This document shows positions 1 to 8,501 of a DNA stretch of 64,000 nucleotides, piece after piece (position 1 is the stretch's first letter; every line of letters begins with the position of its first letter). Source of the stretch: Pseudomonadales bacterium (GTDB lineage: Bacteria > Pseudomonadota > Gammaproteobacteria > Pseudomonadales > Pseudohongiellaceae). Location of the stretch: NCBI GenBank assembly GCA_024234395.1, contig JACKOH010000001.1:949001-1013000 (forward strand), read 5' to 3'. The notes beneath the pieces were generated by a model. That model was given only the letters and a program-made list of their open reading frames with translations. It was not told where the DNA came from and ran no database searches. Both the position numbers and the translations under genes were made by a program.

Positions 1-945
1 AATCACACCGGCGCCCACAAGGTCAACAACACCATCGGTCAGGCGCTGCTGGCCAGGCATATGGGAAAAACGCGGCTGATTGCTGAAACCGGGGCCGGTC
101 AACATGGCGTTGCCAGTGCCACGGTCGCCGCCCGTATGGGGTTGGAGTGCCATGTCTACATGGGCTCGGAGGATATTAAACGTCAGGCCCCCAATGTCTA
201 CCGGATGAAATTGCTGGGCGCCAGGGTAGTTCCTGTGACATCTGGCACCAAGACCCTGAAGGATGCCATGAATGAGGCGCTTCGAGACTGGGCGACCAAT
301 GTGGACACCACTTATTACATGATCGGTACAGCAGCCGGCCCGCACCCGTACCCGAAACTGGTCCGGGATTTTCAAAGTGTTATCGGACGCGAAGCCCGGC
401 AGCAGTGCCTGGAGCAGATCGGCCGCCTGCCCGATGCACTGGTGGCCTGTGTGGGTGGCGGTTCCAATGCCATCGGCCTGTTTCATCCATTTCTGCACGA
501 CAGTGAGGTGGCCATGTATGGGGTTGAAGCCGGGGGCCTGGGCCTGCAGACCGGCAAACACGCGGCACCGCTCAGCGATGGACGTCCGGGCGTATTACAT
601 GGCAACCGGACCTACCTGATGACCGATGCCGGCGGACAGATCCGCGATACGCATTCGGTTTCGGCGGGGCTCGATTATCCCGGAGTGGGTCCGGAACATG
701 CCTGGCTCAAGGATATCAAGCGCGTGCAATACGTGGCGGCGACCGATGAGGAAACCCTGCATGCGTTTCATGACCTTACCCGTATGGAGGGAATCATTCC
801 AGCCCTGGAGTCCAGTCACGCTATCGCTTACGCGATGAAGCTGGCCGCCGAACTGGGTCCCGGCAAGCAGATCGTGGTCAATCTATCCGGCCGCGGAGAC
901 AAGGATATTCAGACCGTCGCAGCAATTGACGGCATAGAGTTGTAA
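1..945 (+). CDS. trpB: Tryptophan synthase beta chain, 5'-truncated by window edge
   Basis: The reading frame is open from the first base and 314 residues are visible; about 80 N-terminal residues lie outside the window. TrpB condenses indole with serine on pyridoxal phosphate to make tryptophan, as the alpha2beta2 complex with TrpA in the cytoplasm. The fragment starts at the cofactor-lysine motif HTGAHKVNN. It then shows ETGAGQHGVASA, the phosphate-binding GGGSNAIG (about residue 152), ALESSHA and SGRGDKD, all typical of the family. The stop is 6 nt before trpA, so the two are co-transcribed. An ATG at 61 is internal and is not the start. Identification is secure; only the N-terminus is missing. 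Confidence 0.97.
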   Translation, partial: NHTGAHKVNNTIGQALLARHMGKTRLIAETGAGQHGVASATVAARMGLECHVYMGSEDIKRQAPNVYRMKLLGARVVPVTSGTKTLKDAMNEALRDWATNVDTTYYMIGTAAGPHPYPKLVRDFQSVIGREARQQCLEQIGRLPDALVACVGGGSNAIGLFHPFLHDSEVAMYGVEAGGLGLQTGKHAAPLSDGRPGVLHGNRTYLMTDAGGQIRDTHSVSAGLDYPGVGPEHAWLKDIKRVQYVAATDEETLHAFHDLTRMEGIIPALESSHAIAYAMKLAAELGPGKQIVVNLSGRGDKDIQTVAAIDGIEL

Positions 946-951
946 GCCACG

Positions 952-1767
952 ATGAGCAGAATTTCTCAGGTCATAAAGACCCGCCAGGCAAGCGGCGGGA
1001 AAATCGTCGTGCCTTACCTGGTTGCCGGAGACCCGGACCTGGGCACCTCGCTGCGGCTGATGCATGCACTGGTCGCAGCCGGATCAGACATCATTGAACT
1101 GGGCGTTCCGTTCAGTGATCCTTCTTCCGATGGCGAAGTGATTCAGAAAGGCGCCGAACGGGCCCTGGCCCGTGGTACCACTCTGCTTCAGGTGATTGAT
1201 CTGGTGGCACAGTTCCGGACCACCGACCCGGATACCCCGGTAGTGCTGATGGGTTACCTGAACCCGGTAGAGATACTGGGCTATGAACAGTTTGTAAACA
1301 GTGCCAGCGAGGCCGGCGTTGACGGCGTCCTGCTGGTCGATATGCCGCCCACCGAGTCCCCACCGCTGGCCGGAATGCTGGCGGACGCGGGCCTGGACCT
1401 GATCTTCCTGGTGGCACCAACCACCAGCGAAACCCGGGCCAGACTCATAGCCAGTCAATGCACCGGGTATCTTTATTACGTGTCCCTCAAGGGGGTTACC
1501 GGTGCGGCCATCAGTGATACCGATTCCATTGCCCGCAATATCGGGCTGCTGAAAACCTTTGCCGATGTTCCCATCGTGATCGGTTTCGGAATCAAGGATG
1601 AAAACAGCGCGGCCAGCCTCGCAAAGCTGGCCGACGGGGTGGTAATCGGCAGTGCCCTGGTGCAAAAGATTGCCGGTCTTCCAGCATCCGACGCGGAAGA
1701 TACGGAAATCGAGGCCAGTGTCAGCCTGATTGGTGCTATCAGAAAACGCCTGGACCAGACTGGCTGA
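952..1767 (+). CDS. trpA: Tryptophan synthase alpha chain
   Basis: TrpA cleaves indole-3-glycerol phosphate to indole and glyceraldehyde 3-phosphate and channels the indole to TrpB. The protein has 271 residues, the usual length for this TIM barrel. Catalytic Glu49 (DIIELGVPFSDP) and Asp60 fall at exactly the E. coli numbering, and the phosphate-binding GFGIKDE loop is present near the C-terminus. The loop reads PSSDGEVIQ where most relatives have PLADG or PMADG, a small deviation next to the active Asp. It follows trpB by 6 nt. The trp genes are followed directly by accD, as in Pseudomonas-type chromosomes. Confidence 0.97.
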   Translation: MSRISQVIKTRQASGGKIVVPYLVAGDPDLGTSLRLMHALVAAGSDIIELGVPFSDPSSDGEVIQKGAERALARGTTLLQVIDLVAQFRTTDPDTPVVLMGYLNPVEILGYEQFVNSASEAGVDGVLLVDMPPTESPPLAGMLADAGLDLIFLVAPTTSETRARLIASQCTGYLYYVSLKGVTGAAISDTDSIARNIGLLKTFADVPIVIGFGIKDENSAASLAKLADGVVIGSALVQKIAGLPASDAEDTEIEASVSLIGAIRKRLDQTG

Positions 1768-1802
1768 AAGGCGAATCTGCGAAAACGAGGAATTGTTGAC
1801 TA

Positions 1803-2918
1803 ATGAGTTGGATTAACAAGATCTTGCCGTCCATTTCCACATCGTCCATAGGCGGCAAGAGCAAGTCTTCGGTTCCCGAAGGACTGTGGAAAAAATGTCC
1901 CCGTTGCGACCAGACTCTTTACCGTGGGGATCTGGAACGTAATCTGGATGTGTGCCCCAAGTGTGATCATCACCTGCGCATCACCGCCCGCCGGCGTATT
2001 GAACTGTTTCTGGACAAGGAACCTCAGGAAGAACTGTTCGTCGATATCGAGCCGGTGGACATTCTGAAGTTCAAGGATCTGAAGAAATACAAGGACCGGC
2101 TGAATGCGGCGCAGAAAAGCACCGGAGAAAAGGACGCACTGATTGTTTTCCGAGGTGCCGTCGAGGGTACCGAACTGGTCACCGTGGCGTTCGAATTCGG
2201 TTTTATCGGTGGCTCCATGGGTGCGGTGGTCGGGGAAAAATTCACCCAGGCCGTCAATGTCTGTATCGAAAACCGACTGCCGCTGGTGTGCTTCTCCACC
2301 AGTGGCGGAGCGCGAATGCAGGAGGCACTGGTGTCACTGATGCAGATGGCCAAAACTGCGGCGGCACTGGAGCGCCTGCGGGAACAGCGGCTGCCGTTCA
2401 TTTCGGTGCTGGTGGATCCGGTCTACGGCGGGGTGTCGGCGAGCCTGGCGATGCTGGGCGATATCAACATTGCCGAGCCTAACGCGCTGGTGGGCTTTAC
2501 CGGCCCGGATGTCATTCGTCAGACGGTGCGGGTCAAACTCCCGGAAGGATTCCAGCGCAGTGAATTCCTGCTGGAGCACGGAGCCATCGATATGATCGTG
2601 CACCGGAAGAAATTGCGGAATCGAATAGTTGCCCTGGTCAGAAAACTCCTGCATGAGCGCTATACGGCGGCCGAACCGGATACTGTGGCAGGCACAGAGC
2701 CAGGCAGCCCCGACAGCGGGGAAGAAGCAGCTGGTAGCGGCGTGAACGCCGAAAGCGGAACTGCAATCGAGGAAACCGCCCCGGAGGCCGTCACCGATAC
2801 CGGCGCTGACGAGACTGCGGAAGAGTTGAGCGGAAAGGAGAAAACTTCTTCTGAAGTGAACCCGGGGGCAGATTCCGAAGATCTGGACGGTGAGGACGAC
2901 GACCCTGCCAGGCAATGA
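1803..2918 (+). CDS. accD: Acetyl-CoA carboxylase carboxyltransferase subunit beta with acidic C-terminal extension
   Basis: AccD with AccA forms the carboxyltransferase that moves CO2 from biotin to acetyl-CoA, giving malonyl-CoA for fatty acid synthesis. The N-terminal zinc ribbon is intact (Cys32, Cys35, Cys51, Cys54), and the crotonase-fold body contains the conserved FSTSGGARMQEAL and VDPVYGGVSAS segments. At 371 residues it is about 70 longer than the E. coli protein (304). The extra part, from about residue 290, is low-complexity and rich in Glu, Asp, Ala, Ser and Thr, so probably disordered. A GAGGA ribosome binding site precedes the ATG. It sits between trpA and folC, a conserved arrangement. 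Confidence 0.97.
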   Translation: MSWINKILPSISTSSIGGKSKSSVPEGLWKKCPRCDQTLYRGDLERNLDVCPKCDHHLRITARRRIELFLDKEPQEELFVDIEPVDILKFKDLKKYKDRLNAAQKSTGEKDALIVFRGAVEGTELVTVAFEFGFIGGSMGAVVGEKFTQAVNVCIENRLPLVCFSTSGGARMQEALVSLMQMAKTAAALERLREQRLPFISVLVDPVYGGVSASLAMLGDINIAEPNALVGFTGPDVIRQTVRVKLPEGFQRSEFLLEHGAIDMIVHRKKLRNRIVALVRKLLHERYTAAEPDTVAGTEPGSPDSGEEAAGSGVNAESGTAIEETAPEAVTDTGADETAEELSGKEKTSSEVNPGADSEDLDGEDDDPARQ

Positions 2919-3014
2919 TTTGGCGTCAGTCCACAGTACTCCTGTCCGACCGGGTTATCCGGTCCGTGGTGAATCAGTATTACCTGTCTCCCGGCTGATG
3001 GAAGTTTCCCATTG

Positions 3015-4328
3015 ATGAATCTGTCTGACTGGCTCGGGTATATCGAGACCTTGCATGTCCGCGAGATAGAGCTGGGTCTGGAACGGGTCCGGGAATTCGC
3101 AGAGCGGCTGCAGCTGTACCCAGTCAGCGCCCGCGTGATCACCGTTGCAGGAACCAACGGCAAAGGCTCCTGCGTAGCCACGCTGGAAGCGTTGCTGCTG
3201 GCTCAGGGCTTCAGGGTTGGTGCCTACACTTCACCACACCTGCAACGCTACAACGAACGGATCAGAACCGAAGGCCGGGACGTCAGCGATGCGGCACTGT
3301 GCGAGGCTTTCGCCCGCGTTGAACAGTGTCGGCAACAGACTCCACTGACCTATTTCGAATTCGGAACCCTGGCGGCACTGTGGTTATTTCAACAGGCGGA
3401 TCTGGACGTGGTAATTCTGGAAGTGGGCCTGGGCGGTCGCCTGGACGCCGTCAATATCATCGACTGTGACATCGCAATCATAACCAGCATCGATCTTGAT
3501 CACATGGCCTGGCTGGGGACGACCCGGGAGGCCATCGCGTTCGAGAAAGCCGGAATCATGCGGAGCGGGCGACCACTGGTATGTGCCGATCGCAGTCCCC
3601 CCGCAGGGATGCTGGAGCTGGCGGCGAACTCGGCGGTCCCAGTTTATCAGATCGGACAGGAGTTCGATCAGTCCAGCGATGCGGAAGGTCAGTGGAGCTG
3701 GTCCGGCCGGGGCCGCGATGACAGTCGACAGCAGGTTACCGGACTCCCCATCCCGGGATTGCATGCGGATGGTGTTGCTGCTGCGCTACAGGCGCTGGAA
3801 TTGCTTGAATGGCGTCCGGACCCGGCAATCCTGGGCGCGGTACTCGGCTCGCTGTCTCTTGCCGGCCGGTTTGAGCAATTTTACGACCCGATACGGTCCT
3901 GTCAGGTAATTCTTGATGTTGCTCACAATCCCGCCGCGGCCAGGTTGCTAGCCAGTCGGCTGCAGCAATGGCGGGTTGATGGCGGTGCCGGTGACCGGGC
4001 AAAGATTCTGCTGGTCCTGGCCATTATGGCCGACAAGGACGTCCCCGGAGTGGTCGCTGCCTTAGATTCGGTAGTGGACATCTGGTATATTGCGCAGGTA
4101 GATCAGGCGCGTTGTATGCCAGCGCAGCAACTTGCCGAGCACACGGAGTCGATTATCAGTTCAAGCGATCTCAGCGTTTATCAGGATGTGCCGTCGGCTT
4201 ATCAAGCGGCCTGCCGAGCGGCCGGCCCGGAGGATGTGGTGGTGGTAACCGGATCCTTTTTCACCGTTGCTGAAATCAGGAACCTCCTGGGTGAAAATAC
4301 CCTGGCCAACAACTTCTCTGTGAGGTAA
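3015..4328 (+). CDS. folC: Bifunctional folylpolyglutamate/dihydrofolate synthase
   Basis: FolC adds glutamate to dihydropteroate to make dihydrofolate and later extends the polyglutamate tail of folates. The protein is about 437 residues. A Mur-ligase type ATP loop GTNGKGS lies at residues 46-52. The mid-domain segments EVGLGGRLDAVN and TSIDLDHMAWLG, and the C-terminal-domain motif LDVAHNPAA, are family hallmarks. I start at the ATG at 3015; the in-frame TTG one codon upstream is less likely. accD-folC-SPOR-cvpA-purF is a conserved gammaproteobacterial string and probably one transcription unit. Confidence 0.95.
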   Translation: MNLSDWLGYIETLHVREIELGLERVREFAERLQLYPVSARVITVAGTNGKGSCVATLEALLLAQGFRVGAYTSPHLQRYNERIRTEGRDVSDAALCEAFARVEQCRQQTPLTYFEFGTLAALWLFQQADLDVVILEVGLGGRLDAVNIIDCDIAIITSIDLDHMAWLGTTREAIAFEKAGIMRSGRPLVCADRSPPAGMLELAANSAVPVYQIGQEFDQSSDAEGQWSWSGRGRDDSRQQVTGLPIPGLHADGVAAALQALELLEWRPDPAILGAVLGSLSLAGRFEQFYDPIRSCQVILDVAHNPAAARLLASRLQQWRVDGGAGDRAKILLVLAIMADKDVPGVVAALDSVVDIWYIAQVDQARCMPAQQLAEHTESIISSSDLSVYQDVPSAYQAACRAAGPEDVVVVTGSFFTVAEIRNLLGENTLANNFSVR

Positions 4329-4403
4329 CCGGCTTGCCGTCACATTCACACTTTTCCGCTCACCGGCCTGCGTTTCCCACGCCCGGTCTCTGTCAGGGTA
4401 TTC

Positions 4404-5027
4404 ATGAATCACGGAACTAAACAGCGTGTGGTAGGCACGGTGGTGCTGCTGGCACTGGCTTTGATCTTTCTGCCATTCATCCTGGACGGCGATGGTGAAT
4501 ACCAGCCCACTATCAGCAGTCGTATACCGGATGTTCCAAGCGTCGAACTGATGCCTGAACCGATGCCCAGACGGCCTGTGATCCAGTCCGACAGCTACCC
4601 GGCCCGGACGCCGCAACCAGACTATCAGCTGAGTGATGAGCCATCTGAGCAACTGACGGCCGCACAGGAATCTGTGGTCGATGCCGTCGAACCGATAATT
4701 GAGCCGCCTTCAGCGGAACCTGAGCCCGCAACAGACGAGGTTATAGAACCGGAGCCGGGGCTGGATGAACGATTGCTGCCGGCAGGCTGGAGCGTCAGGC
4801 TGGGTATTTTTGCGAATCCCCGCAACGCGGCAAATCTGGAACAGCGCCTGCTTAACGCCGGTTATCGCGCCTATCACCGGGAAATGTCCGGGCCTCAGGG
4901 TGTGGTAACCGGGATTTTTGTCGGTCCCCGGGTGGAACGGGCAGAAGCCAACGACCTCAAGGTGCAGTTGCAGGAAGAATTTAAATTGGCCGGGCTGGTG
5001 GTCAGATTCGATGTTGAATCATTCTGA
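4404..5027 (+). CDS. SPOR-domain inner-membrane protein (DedD-like)
   Basis: This is a single-pass membrane protein of 207 residues. A short cytoplasmic N-terminus is followed by a hydrophobic helix at about residues 9-27, then a Pro/Glu-rich periplasmic linker. A C-terminal SPOR domain runs from about residue 128 to the end (WSVRLGIFANPRNAANLEQ). SPOR domains bind denuded septal peptidoglycan, so a role in cell division like that of DedD is likely. The position between folC and cvpA is exactly that of dedD in E. coli. Sequence outside the SPOR domain is poorly conserved, so the assignment rests on architecture and context. Confidence 0.85.
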   Translation: MNHGTKQRVVGTVVLLALALIFLPFILDGDGEYQPTISSRIPDVPSVELMPEPMPRRPVIQSDSYPARTPQPDYQLSDEPSEQLTAAQESVVDAVEPIIEPPSAEPEPATDEVIEPEPGLDERLLPAGWSVRLGIFANPRNAANLEQRLLNAGYRAYHREMSGPQGVVTGIFVGPRVERAEANDLKVQLQEEFKLAGLVVRFDVESF

Positions 5028-5083
5028 ATCGGGTCCGGGAATGACACTAACAGGGTAACCCTGAACGGATTGACGAGGGCAGA

Positions 5084-5617
5084 GTGAATCAACTGGCAGA
5101 CTTCAATTGGGTGGATATAGTTATTTCGGTGGTCATCATCCTGTCCCTGCTGTTTGGCCTGTGGCGGGGACTGGTGAAGGAAGTGCTCTCACTAGTGACC
5201 TGGGTCGCAGCACTGATTGTGGCCAGAGTGTACAGTCAGGACTTTGCGCCGCTGTTAGAGTCAACTTTCGAAGGTGAAACCACCAGAATGGTGACAGCGT
5301 TTGTATTGCTGTTCTTTGCAACTCTGATAGTAGGCGCAATGATTAATCACCTGATGGCGAAGCTGATTTCTTTCGCAGGGCTGCAGTTGACGGATCGTCT
5401 GCTCGGCGGGGCTTTCGGGTTTGCCAGGGGCGGACTGATTGTGATGCTGGGAATATTCGTCGCCGGAAATTTTTTCTCCGAAACCCTGGACTGGCAGGAG
5501 TCGCGTCTGATTCCGTACGGTCAACGGGCAATCGAGTGGTCAAGAATGTTCGTGGATGATATCTCGCAGTCGGATCAGCTGATCGAGACTTCGTCGCCTG
5601 CGCGAGTGTTGCAATAG
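5084..5617 (+). CDS. cvpA: CvpA family inner-membrane protein
   Basis: CvpA is a small inner-membrane protein first known as needed for colicin V production; its biochemical role is not settled. Here it has 177 residues with four hydrophobic segments (about 10-30, 33-50, 65-85 and 103-125). The N-terminal segment NWVDIVISVVIILSLLFGLW followed by RGLVKEVLSL is typical of the family. The start is a GTG at 5084 with GAGGG upstream. It directly precedes purF, as in many proteobacteria, so it is probably co-transcribed with the purine gene. Confidence 0.93.
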   Translation: MNQLADFNWVDIVISVVIILSLLFGLWRGLVKEVLSLVTWVAALIVARVYSQDFAPLLESTFEGETTRMVTAFVLLFFATLIVGAMINHLMAKLISFAGLQLTDRLLGGAFGFARGGLIVMLGIFVAGNFFSETLDWQESRLIPYGQRAIEWSRMFVDDISQSDQLIETSSPARVLQ

Positions 5618-5649
5618 ATGAATCCTTTAACCGAATCGGGGTGGTTAAC

Positions 5650-7170
5650 ATGTGTGGTCTGGTAGGAGTAGTCGCTAAATCGGATGTCGGGGTCTGTATC
5701 TACGATACCCTGACGGTTCTGCAGCACCGTGGGCAGGACGCTGCGGGGATCATGACCAGTGATAACGGAAAATTGAATCTGCGCAAGGACAATGGCCTGG
5801 TGAAGGACGTGTTTCGCACTCGGCACATGCGACGCCTGACCGGTCAGATGGGCATTGGCCATGTCCGCTATCCCACCGCCGGCAGCTCCAGTCCGGCGCT
5901 GGCCCAGCCGTTTTATGTCAACTCGCCCTATGGGCTGGCTCTGGCTCACAATGGAAACCTGACCAATACCCCGGAACTGGTCAGGGAGCTGTTCAACGCC
6001 GATCTCAGGCACATCAATACCGATTCCGATTCTGAAGTCCTGCTCAACGTGTTCGCTCATGAACTGCAGCAGGTAGGCAAGGTCATTCCTACCCCCGACG
6101 ATGTCTTCAAGGCGGTTGCCGGGATGCATGCCCGCTGCCGAGGCGGCTATGCAGCCGTGGCCATGATAGCAGGTTATGGAATAGTCGGTTTTCGTGATCG
6201 GAATGGAATCCGGCCGCTGGTATTCGGCAGCCGCAAAACAGCCAATGGTATTGAATACATGATGGCGTCCGAAAGTGTGGCGCTGGACTCGCAGGGATTT
6301 GAGCTGGTACGGGATGTGGCGCCGGGCGAAGCTGTCTATATCGACGTGGATGGCAATCTGCACGCCAAGGTCTGTACCGAACCGGGCCGTTTTACGCCAT
6401 GCATTTTCGAACATGTTTACTTTGCCAGGCCTGACTCTCTGATGGACAGTATTTCCGTTTACAAGGCACGTTTGCGAATGGGGGAAAAACTGGCCGAGAA
6501 AGTCAAACGCCTGCGACCGGACCACGATATCGACGTGGTAATACCGATCCCGGATACCAGTCGCACTTCGGCCCTGGAACTGGCCAATCGGCTGGGGATC
6601 AAATACCGGGAAGGATTCGTGAAGAATCGCTATATCGGCCGGACTTTTATCATGCCCGGGCAGAGCCAGCGGCGCAAATCGGTACGCCAGAAGCTCAATG
6701 CCATCGAACTGGAATTCAAGGGTAAGAACGTGTTGCTGGTGGATGACTCCATCGTCAGAGGCACAACCTGCAAACAGATAATACAGATGGCCAGGGACGC
6801 CGGTGCCAACAAGGTTTATTTCGCCTCAGCCGCTCCTGCCATCCGCTATCCCAATGTTTACGGTATCGATATGCCCGCTGCCAGTGAACTGATTGCCAAT
6901 GGAAATACCGACCAGGAAGTGCAGGAACTGATCGGCGCCGACTGGCTTGTATATCAGGATCTGGAAGACCTGATCGCCTCGTCGCAGGAAGGCAACCCGG
7001 CGATTAAAGAATACGAATGCAGTGTCTTCAACGGCAAGTACGTGACCGGAGACGTCGACGAGGTTTATCTGAAGCGTCTGGAAAACAGCCGTAGCGATCA
7101 GGCCAAGTCACAACGCAAGAACTCCGGATTCAGCAAGGAAAATAACCTGATAGCCGACCTGCAGGAATAG
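5650..7170 (+). CDS. purF: Amidophosphoribosyltransferase
   Basis: PurF catalyses the first committed step of purine synthesis, transferring glutamine ammonia to PRPP to give 5-phosphoribosylamine. I start at the ATG at 5650, not the GTG at 5641, because the family needs Cys directly after the initiator Met (MCGLVGVV) as the N-terminal nucleophile of the glutaminase. The glutaminase domain contains GHVRYPTAG and AHNGNLTN. The phosphoribosyltransferase domain carries the PRPP loop VLLVDDSIVRGTT. At 506 residues it has the expected length. Its stop is adjacent to the following moxR reading frame. Confidence 0.97.
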   Translation: MCGLVGVVAKSDVGVCIYDTLTVLQHRGQDAAGIMTSDNGKLNLRKDNGLVKDVFRTRHMRRLTGQMGIGHVRYPTAGSSSPALAQPFYVNSPYGLALAHNGNLTNTPELVRELFNADLRHINTDSDSEVLLNVFAHELQQVGKVIPTPDDVFKAVAGMHARCRGGYAAVAMIAGYGIVGFRDRNGIRPLVFGSRKTANGIEYMMASESVALDSQGFELVRDVAPGEAVYIDVDGNLHAKVCTEPGRFTPCIFEHVYFARPDSLMDSISVYKARLRMGEKLAEKVKRLRPDHDIDVVIPIPDTSRTSALELANRLGIKYREGFVKNRYIGRTFIMPGQSQRRKSVRQKLNAIELEFKGKNVLLVDDSIVRGTTCKQIIQMARDAGANKVYFASAAPAIRYPNVYGIDMPAASELIANGNTDQEVQELIGADWLVYQDLEDLIASSQEGNPAIKEYECSVFNGKYVTGDVDEVYLKRLENSRSDQAKSQRKNSGFSKENNLIADLQE

Positions 7171-7200
7171 GTGGCAAGGACAGCAAAAGGAACCAGTGGC

Positions 7201-8181
7201 ATGTTATCAGTGAAGCCGGACAGCAGGACGGAAGGAAAGGTGGACAATCCGGGTGCGAGCATGGAAAAGAAGGTCGATGCTGCGGTGGCGGAAATCGGTA
7301 AGGCGCTGCTGGGCAAGGAACCACAGATCCGGCTGGCTTTGTGCTGCCTGTTTTCCGGTGGCCACCTGCTGATCGAGGATCTGCCCGGAATGGGCAAGAC
7401 GACTCTGTCTCATGCACTGGCCAGGGCATTCGGACTGGCTTACAACCGCATTCAGTTTACCAGTGACCTGTTGCCTGCAGACATCCTCGGGGTGTCCATT
7501 TTCGACCAGGCCAGTGGCAGCTTCAGTTTCCACCCGGGCCCGATTTTCAGCCAGCTGATTCTGGCCGATGAAATCAACCGTACCACACCCAAAACCCAGA
7601 GTGCCCTGCTGGAAGCGATGGAAGAAGGGCAGGTGACAACCGAAGGTGAAACCCGCGCTTTGCCCCAGCCGTTTTTTGTTATAGCCACCCAGAATCCGGT
7701 CACCCTGTCGGGTACCTTTCCGCTGCCTGAATCGCAGCTTGACCGGTTTCTGATGCGCCTGCATCTGGGCTATCCCAATCAGCAGGCCGAACGCGCTCTG
7801 CTGGAACGGGACGACCAGGTGGACACAACCCAAAGCATCAGGCAGTGTCTCTCCGCCACCGACGTGGCGGATTTTCGCAAAAGTTCATCCCAGGTACACA
7901 GCAGCGATTCGCTGCTGGATTATGTGCAACGCCTGATCGCCTATACGCGGAATCGCGACGATTTCCATTATGGCCTGTCCCCCCGTGGCAGCCTGGCGCT
8001 GATGCGTGCGGCCCGAACCTGGGCACTGATGAGCGGGCGCAATCATGTGATTCCCGAAGATGTTCAGGCGGTGTTGCCGGCGGTGGTTGAACACCGACTT
8101 CGGGCGGTAACCGATGATGATGGTCACACCGGTGCATCGCTGGCGCAAAGGCTATTGAACGAGGTGGACGTTATTCAGTAA
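7201..8181 (+). CDS. MoxR-family AAA+ ATPase, first system
   Basis: MoxR ATPases are thought to act as chaperones for VWA or DUF58 partner proteins. Walker A is GMGKTT within LLIEDLPGMGKTTL, Walker B is LILADEINR, and sensor 1 is IATQNPV. All are intact, as are the family signatures IQFTSDLLPADILGVSIFD and PLPESQLDRFLMRL. I choose the ATG at 7201, which has AAGGA 8 nt upstream. A GTG at 7171 abutting the purF stop and an ATG at 7261 are alternatives; the latter would match the shortest family members. It is followed by DUF58 and TgpA-type genes, the standard partners. A 262-bp palindromic element separates it from DUF58. Confidence 0.9.
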   Translation: MLSVKPDSRTEGKVDNPGASMEKKVDAAVAEIGKALLGKEPQIRLALCCLFSGGHLLIEDLPGMGKTTLSHALARAFGLAYNRIQFTSDLLPADILGVSIFDQASGSFSFHPGPIFSQLILADEINRTTPKTQSALLEAMEEGQVTTEGETRALPQPFFVIATQNPVTLSGTFPLPESQLDRFLMRLHLGYPNQQAERALLERDDQVDTTQSIRQCLSATDVADFRKSSSQVHSSDSLLDYVQRLIAYTRNRDDFHYGLSPRGSLALMRAARTWALMSGRNHVIPEDVQAVLPAVVEHRLRAVTDDDGHTGASLAQRLLNEVDVIQ

Positions 8182-8237
8182 TCCGGAATTCCGGGCCGCC
8201 TGTCAGGATCGACCAACGGAACGGATCGAGACCCTAT

Positions 8238-8499
8238 TGTCCTGTCCGGTTAATTCGTCGCATTTCAGCGTGCCAGCCAAGGTTCCTGGCAAGGCGCGCC
8301 TTGCAGGCAATGGCCGTAGCCCTTGTCAAAAGGCGCAACGCGGCCAGGGGTCTTGGCTGGCACGCCCTCCGGGAGCCTGCATAAAGCGCTGTAGCAGCGT
8401 TGCGACCCTTGGAAATACAACCAGTATTCCCTGCGGATCGCGCCTCACTACAGCGCTTTATGCAGGCTCTGAAATACAACGAATTAACCGGACAGGACA
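8238..8499. repeat. 262-bp multiply palindromic (three-way-junction) element
   Basis: The outer arms at 8238-8258 and 8479-8499 are perfect 21-bp inverted copies, and pair over 31 bp with two C/T differences (8238-8268 with 8469-8499). Inside lie two further perfect hairpins: a 14-bp stem at 8268-8281 with 8352-8365, and a 22-bp stem at 8373-8394 with 8448-8469. The first loop also holds a 16-bp palindrome at 8289-8304 (GCAAGGCGCGCCTTGC). One strand can therefore fold into a closing stem with two arms. No protein is encoded. It occupies almost the whole moxR-DUF58 gap and ends 2 nt before the DUF58 ATG. It resembles a MITE or composite REP element; no second copy is in the window and I saw no clear target-site duplication. 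Confidence 0.85.
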
Positions 8500-8501
8500 C
8501 T

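Noticed and set aside
8400..8501. Extension of the DUF58 frame upstream of 8502
   Set aside because: It is the palindromic element translated by chance; the translated residues do not resemble DUF58 N-termini.
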